A program made the position numbers and the translations under genes. From Rhynchopus euleeides (Eukaryota > Euglenozoa > Diplonemea > Diplonemida > Diplonemidae): a stretch of DNA of 64,000 nt. The stretch is taken from the NCBI GenBank assembly GCA_963210315.1, contig OY723265.1, forward strand, positions 1,674,001-1,738,000, in the 5' to 3' direction. A model generated the notes under the pieces. That model did no database searches and was not told where the DNA came from. It saw nothing but the letters and a program-made list of their open reading frames with translations. Shown here piece by piece: positions 1 through 9,200 of this stretch (within the stretch, counting starts at the first letter, position 1; each line of letters starts with the position of its first letter).

Positions 1-93
1 GGCTGAGCGGGCGCATGCCTCCTGGTTGATTGCAACCCACACACAGAGCCACACCACCCTGCAGGGCGCTGCTAACTTTTCACAGGCGTGGTT

Positions 94-1494
94 ATGGAGG
101 TGTTCCTGACGGATGCGGCGACAGGCGTGACGCACGCCGTCGACATCGGGAGGGACGAGAAGCCCGACAGGCTGAAGCTCGAAGCACGCGAGGCGTTCCG
201 CTACCCTGATGGTGTGGAGGAAGATGACGTGCATCTGTCGGTAGGGGGCAAAGCGGTGTGTGACGACGAGCCTCTGTGCAGCCATGCAGGTGTCGAAGCC
301 GGATGCGTGGTTCACGTCACCCTCTGTCCCGACCGTCACCTCGATGCGGTGCACAAGGGGCAGAAGCAACTGTGGCAGGTCCCGCTGTGGGTGACGACAC
401 GCGATGAGGTCCTTCAAGCAGTGGATGAGGGGGTAGGAGTGCGAGACTGGTTCGCACGTGCGCACACCACCGTGAAGGGTGATCGTGAACTTGTTCATGC
501 AGCAGTTCAACAAAAGGGGCTTTCACTCAAGTACGCAGACGACAGCCTGAAAGGAGATCGTGAGATAGTTCTTGCTGCAGTTCAACAAGAGGGGTACTCG
601 CTCAAGTACGCAGATGACAGCCTGAAGGGTGATCGTGAGATCGTTCTTGCTGCAGTTCAACAAGAGGGGTACTCACTCAAGTACGCAGACGACAGCCTGA
701 GGGAAGATCGTGAGTTCGTTCTTGCTGCAGTTCAACAACATGGGTACTCACTCGAGTACGCAGACGACAGCCTGAAAGGAGATCGTGAGATCGTTCTTGC
801 TGCAGTTCAACAACATGGGTCCTCACTCGAGCACGCAGACGACAGCCTGAAGGGTGATCGTGAGATAGTTCTTGCTGCAGTTCAACAACATGGGCCCTCA
901 CTCGAGTACGCAGACGACAGCCTGAAGGGTCATCGTGAGATCGTTCTTGCTGCAGTTCAACAAGAGGGGTACTCACTCAAGTACGCAGATGACAGCCTGA
1001 AGGGTCATCGTGAGTTCATTCTTGCTGCAGTTCAACAAGATGGGTACTCACTCCAGTACGCAGACGACAGCCTGAAGGGTCATCGTGAGATCGTTCTTGC
1101 TGCAGTTCAAGAAGATAGGCACTCACTCAAGTACGCAGACGACAGCCTGAAGGAAGATCGTGAGTTCGTTCTTGCTGCAGTTCAACAAGATGGGTACTCA
1201 CTCGAGTACGCAGACGGCAGCCTGAAGGGAGATCGTGAGATTGTTCTTGCTGCAGTTCAACAACAGGGGTGTTCACTCAAGTACGCAGGCGACAGCCTGA
1301 AGGGTGATCGTGAGATCGTTCTTGCCGCAGTTCAAGAGAATGGGCACTCACTCCAGTACGCAGACGACATCCTGAAGGAAGATCGTGAGATCGTTCTTGC
1401 TGCAGTTCAACAAGCTTGGTACTCAGTCGTGTACGCACACGACAACCTGCAGGAAGACCGCGAGATACTTGCTGCTGCAAGTCATCACATGTAA
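94..1494 (+). CDS. DUF4116-type repeat protein
   Basis: The function is unknown. The first ~100 residues are non-repetitive and could form a beta-grasp, ubiquitin-like fold (weak inference). Residues ~130 to the end are 13 full copies and one partial copy of a 25-residue unit with the core DREIVLAAVQQ.G.SL.YAD, matching the DUF4116 helical repeats that are abundant in protist genomes. The units are 75 bp and very similar as DNA, so the array probably grows and shrinks by slippage or unequal exchange. I place the start at the first ATG (94); the frame stays open a little further upstream through a GTG. The tract ending in CACAG at 81-85, just before the ATG, looks like a splice acceptor. The frame ends at a TAA. 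Such repeats are usually assumed to bind proteins; nothing here shows a partner. Confidence 0.85.
   Translation: MEVFLTDAATGVTHAVDIGRDEKPDRLKLEAREAFRYPDGVEEDDVHLSVGGKAVCDDEPLCSHAGVEAGCVVHVTLCPDRHLDAVHKGQKQLWQVPLWVTTRDEVLQAVDEGVGVRDWFARAHTTVKGDRELVHAAVQQKGLSLKYADDSLKGDREIVLAAVQQEGYSLKYADDSLKGDREIVLAAVQQEGYSLKYADDSLREDREFVLAAVQQHGYSLEYADDSLKGDREIVLAAVQQHGSSLEHADDSLKGDREIVLAAVQQHGPSLEYADDSLKGHREIVLAAVQQEGYSLKYADDSLKGHREFILAAVQQDGYSLQYADDSLKGHREIVLAAVQEDRHSLKYADDSLKEDREFVLAAVQQDGYSLEYADGSLKGDREIVLAAVQQQGCSLKYAGDSLKGDREIVLAAVQENGHSLQYADDILKEDREIVLAAVQQAWYSVVYAHDNLQEDREILAAASHHM
469..1480 (+). repeat. 75-bp coding tandem repeat
   Basis: About 13.5 units of 75 bp, in frame, encode the DUF4116-type repeats. 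Units differ mainly at the codons before and after the SL.YADDSL core. The motif CTTGCTGCAGTTCAA is nearly invariant. Confidence 0.9.
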
Positions 1495-2510
1495 TGGTGT
1501 GCCCACGCATCGTGCTGCGTTGAGGGCTGCATCAGGGGGCGTGTTGCGTTGCCCTCTGCCGCTGAGAGCTGCCCGGTTGCACGATTCTGCAGTGCTGTTG
1601 GTTGGGCAACAGGAGTCAACACTCTGTGCCTCTTCTTCTTCTTCGTCTCTCTAGCACTACCCCTTCTCGGTTGCTTCTCTGAGCCATCATGTGTGGCTCA
1701 GCAGGAGGCGTCTCAGCATGCCTCACCCTCATGAGGCCTTTCCCTTTTGTGTTCAGGAGGCAGCGATTCAACGGAAAAGATATGCTGCCAATCGCTCATT
1801 TCCGGAGTCGCATGCAAATGATTTTTCAGGCTCGGAGAGAGGTTGCCCCCCACAACAGCTGTACGGCCTCAACTCACCGCACTCAACTGACGCAACATGG
1901 GAACATTGTGGAAGTAGCCGCCGTGGGCTCTAGGCTCTCTGGCCCTGCAACACATACGCATTTGATGGGCCCCACTCCGATCCGCACGGAGCTCAAAACA
2001 TCAATTGTATGCGGTTCTGGGAGGGAATAATGCCTCGACACCTGGGCTCTGGGGAGGTGGGCGTCGAGATTGCGGCAGGCGTGGTGAATCCCATCAACCT
2101 CGACGGCGGTGGGAGGGTGAGTGTGACAGTGGAGATCACATCAAGGGCCAGTGATCGGTGTGTGTCTACGCTCATTTGTAAAGATCCGTGTGGTGTGGTT
2201 ACCTCTATCCCGACGCCCCCTGTGACTACGACCCCGTCCTCCCCAGAGGCGACCGCGCCTGCCTCTGCAGCCCTGTGGAAGCCATCCCCTGCACCCCTCC
2301 AGCTGTGCTGAAGGGGCTGGCCTACACCGTGTGCTCCCCGGGCTCACCCCACCGCCACCTGATGCAGCCTCGTGGGAGGCTCTCACCCGACGGCACCCGG
2401 CCGTCCATCCCCGCCGTGGCGCAGCTGAAGCGCGCCGCCTTCGAGGCGCATGCCGGTTCTACCCCGGTACTGCCTGCCCAGAGGCCGAGGGTCGATTCGA
2501 GTGCGGTTTT
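1495..2510. other. Intergenic, no gene recognised
   Basis: This follows the DUF4116 gene. I see no convincing coding sequence. An open stretch at about 2009-2311 (+) has codon-like texture in its first third but matches no family I recognise. The remainder is Pro/Ala-rich open frame typical of GC-rich DNA. Confidence 0.5.
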
Positions 2511-2697
2511 CCACCATGTCCTCATCCATGACCCCAACCAGCTCTGGCGAGAAGTAATTCGGAGTGCCGCACAGCGACTTCGCCTGCTGGTAGGTATGCC
2601 GGAGAGCTGTCGCCAGGCCGAAATCCCCCAGCTTCACCACGCTGTCCTTTGTGAGGAACACATTCTGCGACTTCAGATCGTGGTGCAGGATTCGACG
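2511..2697 (-). pseudogene. NEK-type protein kinase fragment
   Basis: Read on the minus strand, about 62 residues match the middle of a Ser/Thr kinase catalytic domain. They contain the catalytic loop ILHHDLKSQNVFL, then VKLGDFGLA (the DFG motif) and CGTPNYFSPEL (activation segment to APE-like). KSQN.FLT and the GTP.Y.SPE ending are typical of the NEK family. The HRD arginine is His. No N-lobe (glycine loop, VAIK lysine) or lower C-lobe can be found in the adjoining frames, which turn into low-complexity Arg/Pro sequence on both sides. It is most likely a relic of a duplicated or retroposed kinase gene, opposite in strand to all other cellular genes here. A surviving exon of a multi-exon gene is possible but unlikely in such an intron-poor region. 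Confidence 0.65.
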
Positions 2698-3143
2698 AGC
2701 TGTCGCGCCGCGACGCGACAGGCGCGGCGTCGGGCCCGAGGCGGTGGGTGCACGTAGCCCTTGGGGCCCGTGGGTTCGAGTTCCGGGGGGGTGGCGCGGC
2801 AGAATGAGGCACAAGCGGGGGGTTCTCTCTGCCTCCCCCGCACGCAAACTAAGCCGATCGCCGTCTCTGCCCCCTCCCACCAAAGGAGTTTGTTGCTGTT
2901 GTCAGGCAAAGTGGTGGTTGATGCCACGTGCTGTGCTTTGCCATTTCGCTTTTTGTGCGCCCACACACACCACTTCAGGTAACCAGGAGACCTCCCCCCC
3001 CCCCTCCCCTCTCAATACCCCTCCCCAACACCCTTTCTGCTGTGCCCCCCAACTTAGTAGTAGTGGCCATTGCTTCCTGAAGGGGCTTCCCAAACCCTGC
3101 TTACACGACCCTTCCCCTTCCCCCCTCCCCTCCATCCACACGC
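2698..3143. other. Intergenic, C-rich
   Basis: Non-coding. It contains long C tracts (2995-3010, 3110-3135) leading into the HORMA start codon. GGTTCGAGTTCC near 2770 resembles a tRNA T-arm but no cloverleaf forms. Confidence 0.5.
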
Positions 3144-3815
3144 ATGTCGTGCGCAGTTGCGGTCCGCCACCGCCTGACTGACGACGAGGCAGGGCGTTAC
3201 TCTCGCATCTCCGCACGCGTCGGCATCTCGCTTCTCCTCTTCTTCCGGGGTGCACTGCCTATGAATCACTTCCGTGTCGGGTGTCTCAACGGTGTTGCCC
3301 TGCCGCTGCTCGACGCAACGAAGCCTGCCAGCAGGTTTGTGATCGACTTGCTGGAGACGGGCCTGATCCCCGCTGTCCGACAGGGAAAGGTGGACAAGGT
3401 CGAGCTGTGCATCTATGAAGCTGCCGACAAACCACCCCAGGACGCCACACCTGCAGATGCCACCACGGCGACGGCAGAGCAGCAAGGCTGGCGGATCATC
3501 GAATGCCACACGGTGGGAGTCGCCTCTCCCACCGTATACAAAGAGGATGTTCCCGGAGCCCTCCGTCGGCTGAAGGATGCCGTGAAGCTCGCCTCCGCCT
3601 CCCTTGCGCCCCTGCCCCCAGACACCGTGATTGGTGTGGGGCTACGCGTGACGTATACAGCTGGTTCCCCACCTCCCAGCCTGCCGGGTTTCGGCACCGA
3701 GCAGACGGGGATCCCAGAGGGGCGCCCGCAGCACCTGGTGCGTGTGACGGTGGAGGGCAGTGCCGCGTGTGCCTGCGAGATCTCGGTTGACCTGTCGCAG
3801 ACCTGTGTGGTGTAG
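3144..3815 (+). CDS. HORMA-domain protein (Hop1/HORMAD-like)
   Basis: A 223-residue protein. Residues ~15-125 look like the N-terminal half of a HORMA domain. A helix (RYSRISARVGISLLLFFRG) is followed by LP...F, then the segment ending in the LLETGLIPAVRQGKVDKVELCIYEA stretch, whose pattern matches the helix before the first beta-strand in Hop1, HORMAD and MAD2. A WRIIECHTVGV strand follows after a short insert. HORMA proteins act in meiotic axis formation, the spindle checkpoint or translesion synthesis by closing a safety belt around a partner peptide. The Hop1-type spacing favours a meiotic-axis relative, but no C-terminal zinc finger or closure motif is seen. The ATG at 3144 follows a C/T-rich leader. 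Residues ~130-223 are not recognised. A profile search would decide; MAD2 or REV7 relatives are the alternative. Confidence 0.55.
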   Translation: MSCAVAVRHRLTDDEAGRYSRISARVGISLLLFFRGALPMNHFRVGCLNGVALPLLDATKPASRFVIDLLETGLIPAVRQGKVDKVELCIYEAADKPPQDATPADATTATAEQQGWRIIECHTVGVASPTVYKEDVPGALRRLKDAVKLASASLAPLPPDTVIGVGLRVTYTAGSPPPSLPGFGTEQTGIPEGRPQHLVRVTVEGSAACACEISVDLSQTCVV

Positions 3816-4405
3816 AGCGCGGTGGGGTGGGGTGGGGCCCGCATGGATCGCGTGCCTCGGAGGGGCGGGGGGAGAATGGATAACCTGGAAACTCTGGGAA
3901 AAAAACCAGACGTTCCGGCCTTGACCTTTCTGATTCTCAGCATGGGTGTGAGGGGGTGGTTTTGAGGGGGGGGGGGGGGCTCTTTGCCCCCCCACCCTGC
4001 CTTTCAGGCCCTCGCACCGTTGTCCTTCTTCTTCTCATGTGTGTCTTCTCACGCGGCGGTGGTTTGGAGTTGGCAAAAAACAAAACAAAACGAATGTCCC
4101 GCGGAAAAAATATACGGTAAAACGCCCCCCCCCCCCCTCTCCCCTGATGGTCGAGCAGGTCAGGACGATATCACACCTCTGATCACACACACAGCACATT
4201 GCTTTACTCTCCAGGCAAACCACCACACCTCCACCCAGGGAGGTCAAGTCTTGCGCTTCACCCTTTATACCCCCTCCCACGCCCACCCCGCCTCCACCCC
4301 CCGACACACGGGTGGTGTTTGCAGGAGTGGTGCCGACTGTAGCTACTGCATCTCCCCCCCTCCTCAGCCATCTCCCCCACACGCCCACCCCCCCCCGGCA
4401 ATCCA
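3816..4405. other. Intergenic with G and C homopolymers
   Basis: No gene is seen. There is a G tract at 3967-3979, a C tract at about 4122-4136 and CA-rich sequence close to the next start codon. Confidence 0.5.
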
Positions 4406-4906
4406 ATGGTGAATCGGATCTGGGAGAGTTCCCCGCCGGAGAACCAGAGAAATATGGTGTACGGACATCAGGGGAGCCGGCAGAAGATGATTGAGGGGCG
4501 GATGGCGGCGTCGCGGGGTGAATGTCTCGCCTTCCGTGAGAAGGTGTCGAAGGAGTCGCTCACTGTGACCGACAGGGTAGGCGGGGAGATGTGTTTCTTC
4601 CAGGGCAGGTCCACCCGGCACGTCCCGCAGGCACCCTGTGTTGCTCCCAAGGTGCCCCAGAGGGACCCGGAGGCGAGGCTTGCCCGGAAGCCCTCTGTGA
4701 CTCTCAGCATCAAACACCCCCACCCCCAGCGCGGCGACAGGTATCTGCACCAAATAGCAAAGTCGTCAGCGGGTGCTGGGACCGGGCGTTCGCTGCTGGA
4801 GGAGCGGTACGCCAAGCTCCCGATGTATTCGTCGTTCTCTCCGACGACGGAATTCCACCTCCCCCCGCTGCCGAAGCTGACGCAGCCTCCCGCGCCTCAG
4901 GTGTGA
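4406..4906 (+). CDS. Hypothetical basic protein, 166 aa
   Basis: I do not recognise this protein. The frame begins at an ATG immediately after a C-rich tract and ends in TGA. Residues 1-60 are charged and probably helical (ENQRNMVYGHQ..., GECLAFREKVSKES). The middle is basic with Pro. The last 35 residues are a Tyr/Pro-rich tail (PMYSSFSPTTEF, then PPLPKLTQPPAPQV). The composition is unlike the Arg/Pro-rich accidental frames on the other strand. The short helical segments and Pro-rich tail resemble small axonemal or cytoskeletal proteins, but that is only an impression. It lies between the HORMA gene and a transposon nest on the same strand. It could be an accidental frame; transcript evidence would settle this. 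Confidence 0.45.
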   Translation: MVNRIWESSPPENQRNMVYGHQGSRQKMIEGRMAASRGECLAFREKVSKESLTVTDRVGGEMCFFQGRSTRHVPQAPCVAPKVPQRDPEARLARKPSVTLSIKHPHPQRGDRYLHQIAKSSAGAGTGRSLLEERYAKLPMYSSFSPTTEFHLPPLPKLTQPPAPQV

Positions 4907-5586
4907 GGGGGTGTCGGGGCCTTGCCCCCCCAAAAGAATGATTTTCGTGTTGGGTTGGCGGAAACCCGAGTGGTGTCGATGCAGTGCAAATGTTGAGTGA
5001 AAGCCGGGAGGGGGGGGGGGGAGGGGAGGGGGTGTATTTTGGAGGTGGTCTGTTCTTCGCCACCACCCCACCCTATCACCGCTTTCTGATCTTGCCTTGG
5101 GTGTCCCGCCACGCAGTTGTTTTATTCCGAGGTATATATATGCGCTGTGCGTGTGGGCTGTCTTTTTTTTACCACAACAGGGAACCTGTCAGTGTCAAAA
5201 AGATAGTAGGCAGCGCTTGGGCAACAAATTTAACCTCCTCATCAGGCTGCGGAGTTGCTTTTGTTTTGCCCGGATTTGGCGCACAAAACAGCAGCTTTAT
5301 CTTTTTTTTGCTGGATCCCCCATCTATCCCAAGCGTCAGCCAAAGAAACGGCACGTGCCCCCACCCCCTCCCTCCCTCTTTCTGTTATGCCAGACTGCGT
5401 TCACTCGCTGGAGCAAAACTCGACAAGACGCCTGCCACGCCGCCGGCTTTCCACAGTTCTCTTCTCGAAAAAAATTGGGGATTTTTTTTTCGACGCTTCT
5501 TTTTGTGACTCCCACACCCCCCACCCATGCCCCACAGTGGCCGGGCCCCTTTCCAGGGATGCCCAGGCGTTACTGAGTCATGTGAT
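4907..5586. other. Intergenic, T- and G-rich
   Basis: No gene is recognised. It has a G tract at 5008-5030 and several T8 runs. Short open frames in three phases encode low-complexity Phe/Pro-rich peptides with no recognisable domain. Confidence 0.45.
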
Positions 5587-5842
5587 CATGGTGGACTCCA
5601 GCCACCACCAGCGGGAGTTCGAGAGGGAGAGTCGAAGACTCCTGCTAATGGGCTAAGGATCAGATCACGCCCGTGCGGTGTGGCACAGCCAAACTTGAAT
5701 AGTGTATCATTTCTCGTGAACTTCTGTACAATGCGGGTCAGGTAATCCAACATAGCCGACGCGACTGGGCGGATTAGCGGGAGTCTGTGCGCCCTCTAGT
5801 TGAGACTCCCGCAAAGGGTTACCCTACCCCCCCCCCCCCCCC
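5587..5842. mobile_element. Remnant of the CACGGTGGACTCC element family
   Basis: It begins with a variant of the terminal sequence (CATGGTGGACTCCAGC) and carries the GGGAGTC/GACTCCC subterminal motifs and the inner phrase AGGGTTACCCTACCCC found at the end of the 11583-14644 element. The outer right end is replaced by a C tract and the MITE starting at 5845. Confidence 0.6.
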
Positions 5843-5844
5843 TA

Positions 5845-6288
5845 GGGCAGTGGTGGCTGCGTACGCGTACGCAGCGTGATTTTCAAAAAGTGCGTACGGC
5901 GTACGCGTACGCGTACGGCGCTGCGTACGGCAGTCTATGGAGCACAGGAGACGGCCATGGCCGCACACCAAATCCGACAGTCGAACTCAGGTGTACCAGG
6001 GGCAGCCTTCGAGCCTTCCAGTCGGAAGTGGTACCTTTTGCAGTATGCTTGCGGGTGTACTTGCAGGTGTTGCGAGTTATTCGCCACGTGCGCGGCAAGC
6101 AACTATCTGTGAAAGACAAGAGCAAAGGCCAGGGCCCAGCCACCCGCTGGGTGGCCTACTGTGTGCTGAGAGACCTGGAATACCAGCCGTACGCAAAATC
6201 TGCGTACGCGTACGCAGCGCAATTTTCAGAAAGTGCGTACGGCGTACGCGTACGCGTACCGTACGGCCGTACGCTGCCACCACTGCCC
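5845..6288. mobile_element. MITE with GCGTAC-rich ends, TA target duplication
   Basis: A 444-bp element bounded by TA (5843-5844 and 6289-6290). Its terminal inverted repeats start GGGCAGTGGTGGC at the left and end in GCCACCACTGCCC at the right. Inside each end are long runs of alternating TACGCGTACGC. It has no transposase. The ~260-bp middle looks like ordinary non-coding DNA. The right-hand TA is shared with the next element. Confidence 0.8.
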
Positions 6289-6290
6289 TA

Positions 6291-9200
6291 CTGGGGGGGG
6301 CTAAATAGAAGACCCCCCCCCCCCTTCTAATAGGCGTATAAACGCTTTTTTTGGGGGGTTTTCAGGACCCCAAAATTTGGGCTAAATTTTGCAGTGGGTG
6401 GCCGAATACAAGGGGGGGGGGTCTTGTATTCGGCGGTCCGTGATTTTCGAAATTTGGTGAATTTTTAGCCTGTTTTTCCAGCCAGAAAATCCAAAAATGT
6501 GGCAGCAAGTGCGAGTGTGGTGTGTGACGTGGCAGTGGCATGTGGTTGCTGGGGGTGGGGGAGTGGGGCGCTGCTGTTGGAATGTGCAAAACTCAGACTC
6601 GTGATCGAACTTGCCCGTCGGTGGACCACCAGGAGGGGAGGGACCTGGTGTGAGGCTCTTGGGTAGGCCAGGTGGGGAACCCGGGGGCTTGGGGCCTCAA
6701 AACCCTGCTCTCGTTCTCTTCTCGCGACAGATCAGCGTTCTCAGATAAACAAAACACAAACTGGCCGGGCTTGAGCTGCAGAAGGCACAGTGTTGGCGGC
6801 ACAATAGGGGCCGGGTAAAGAAGAAATAGAAAAAAGAAAAGGGAAGAAAATCAAAGAATCATTTACATCATCGGAGTTGACAAGCCTCAGGCGGCTGGGG
6901 AGAAATTTACAACGGGGAGAAGGGAGTGTGAGGAAGCTCCTCCAGCAAGCCAGTGCCAACAATGGCAGTGGGGAGAAGCAAACAGGGGGAGTAAGGACAC
7001 ACACAAAGAGAGAAATGGGATACAAGGGGAAGGGAAACATGCTGCGATGGGGCCACTATTCCTTCTCTTTGGGTACTGATGTGCAGGTCTTCGCATAGTG
7101 ACCTGGCTTGCCACACAAACGACAGGAACGGCCAGGCCGACTCTTCTTCGCAGGAGCAGCCCCATCCGGCTTTTGGGCCGTCTCCTCCGCCTTGCGTTTC
7201 GGCGCAGCTTTCTTCGGAGTTTCTTGTGTTGCCGGGGCGACGGAGGGCGTTGTTTCCGGAGAACCAACATTGGCCTTTTTGGCTGCAGGACCAGCAGGGG
7301 GGGATGCCACTTCCGGCGCCTTCCTCTTCAAGAAAGAAGACAGCTTCGGCTGCGCCTTTGGCTGCGTCCTTGGTTCTTGGGGAGTAGGTGCCTTCTTGAC
7401 AGTGCTCTTTCCTGCAGCAAGTAGCATAAATGTAAACGGGGTTGGGGAGGAACGATAAAGCAGGTCAAGAAAGGGGTACGATTTGTCCATGTTAGAAAGA
7501 TCATCTCTCGTGAATTTAACCTTCGGGTATGAAGAGATCTGTACCTGGTGGTCCTTTTCGCCAGACACAGGAAGCACGTAGCCCAGATGAGCGAACCGCG
7601 TCTGTGCTTCAACGTCAGAAATGTTTTCGACAGTCTCGCGCCACACCTGAGGAACTATCTCTGTGAAGGTCTCCCTAAACCACCGTGCGGAGAGCCTGTT
7701 ACAGCGCACAGGCAGTGCGGTAGAAGCCCCCTGAGACGTTTCAATTGCAGCCTGTTTCCTCTCATGAAGGGTCTTGTGAAGTCGACTCTTCATGGAGGCA
7801 AACCCGTACACATCAAGATACTGAAGTGCAAGGGTGAGACCACCAGGAATGACCACCACATCAGCAAATGTCTGTAGCAACTTCATATTCGTGATGTGTG
7901 TCCTGTAGGAATCAATCACGAGGAGTATTTTTTTGCTGGCACCTGCAATGGGTTTGAGCACTTGGTCAATCCACACTTTCATGGCCTCGTCAGAACACCA
8001 AGACGACTTGTCAAAATGAACGACACAGTCCTTGTTCTTTTGGTAAACTTCTTTCTCGTCGTCTTTCAAACCCTTTCCTGTTCCTTCAAAAATCAGCATT
8101 TGCTTTGCAGGCACGATTGTTTGACGAAGGACATCATACCGAATGAGGCCGACCAGGGTTGCAAACCTGGACTCACCTTTGTTGATATCCTGCACAATCG
8201 TCTGAGCACCTGCGGTATCGGTTTTCACAATAATCTTGTCGCGTGGTGCGATGGTCTTGTAAACGGGGGACTGATCCATGTTAATAACTTCGTGATAAAC
8301 CCCCCGCGCAGACCGCATCACAGAAGCGTTCGACCCCTGGCCAAGAGAGAGCGACCGAACCTGATTCCAAAATGAATTCATCTTGGTCTCACCCTCGGTC
8401 GCAGAAATCCTGGTGATTCTTGGGGAACGAAACTCAAAACCGTGACGGCGCGCAAGAGCACACACCCACTCACAGCTTGCGACAAAACCATGGGGCTGGG
8501 GTGTGAACGCAAGGGCCCTTTGCCGAATTTCGCTGCGCGTGACACTGGTACCTTTTTTCTGTTTAAGGTCAATGTACGAAACAACGTCATTCTCGACATC
8601 AGCGAACACAGGCTTGCGTCCAGCACCCGACTCCCTCATCTTGCGGTCACCCTTTTTTTTTTGGCCAGGGATGGAGGACAGGTCGTCAGGATACGACTTC
8701 ACCCACCTCCCCAGTGTCTTCGTCTTGCACTTTTCATCTGTTGATCCAACAACATATGAACGGGCAAGACCACGAACACTGTAGGAAGGGCGACGGGAAA
8801 GGGTGGCAAGCGCCTGTTTATACCAGACGCTGTACTGGAAGCGGCCTCCCTCATCCCCGTTCACCTTCACTACATTCTTCTTCTCGCGATCCAAAAAATC
8901 AACAAGAGATTCATCGCTCACAACAGTAGCAGGTGCATCATCTTGGGGCGAAGGGAAAGAAATGGGAGAGCTGGGAGAATCAGGGGGTTGGGGAAACACA
9001 TCATCGTCCTCGTTGAGAACCTCGTCCATGTCCTGGTCAGTGGGCGTTGTGTCGGCGACCGAGGCTGTCAAGATCTCGTCCAGAGTTACCTCCGTGACTA
9101 CCATCTGGCTGGACAACAGCCCGATGAGGTCCGCCACTCCATCCGTATCCTCCGTCCTGAGTTTCTCGAAAATCCTGTTACGAAACGACGAGGCAGAGGC

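Noticed and set aside
2735..2800. Possible tRNA (GGTTCGAGTTCC near 2770)
   Set aside because: The T-stem does not pair and no acceptor, D or anticodon arms fit.
6291..6360. G and C homopolymers as functional G-quadruplex sites
   Set aside because: Such tracts occur throughout the window, so no individual one stands out beyond its role in element ends.
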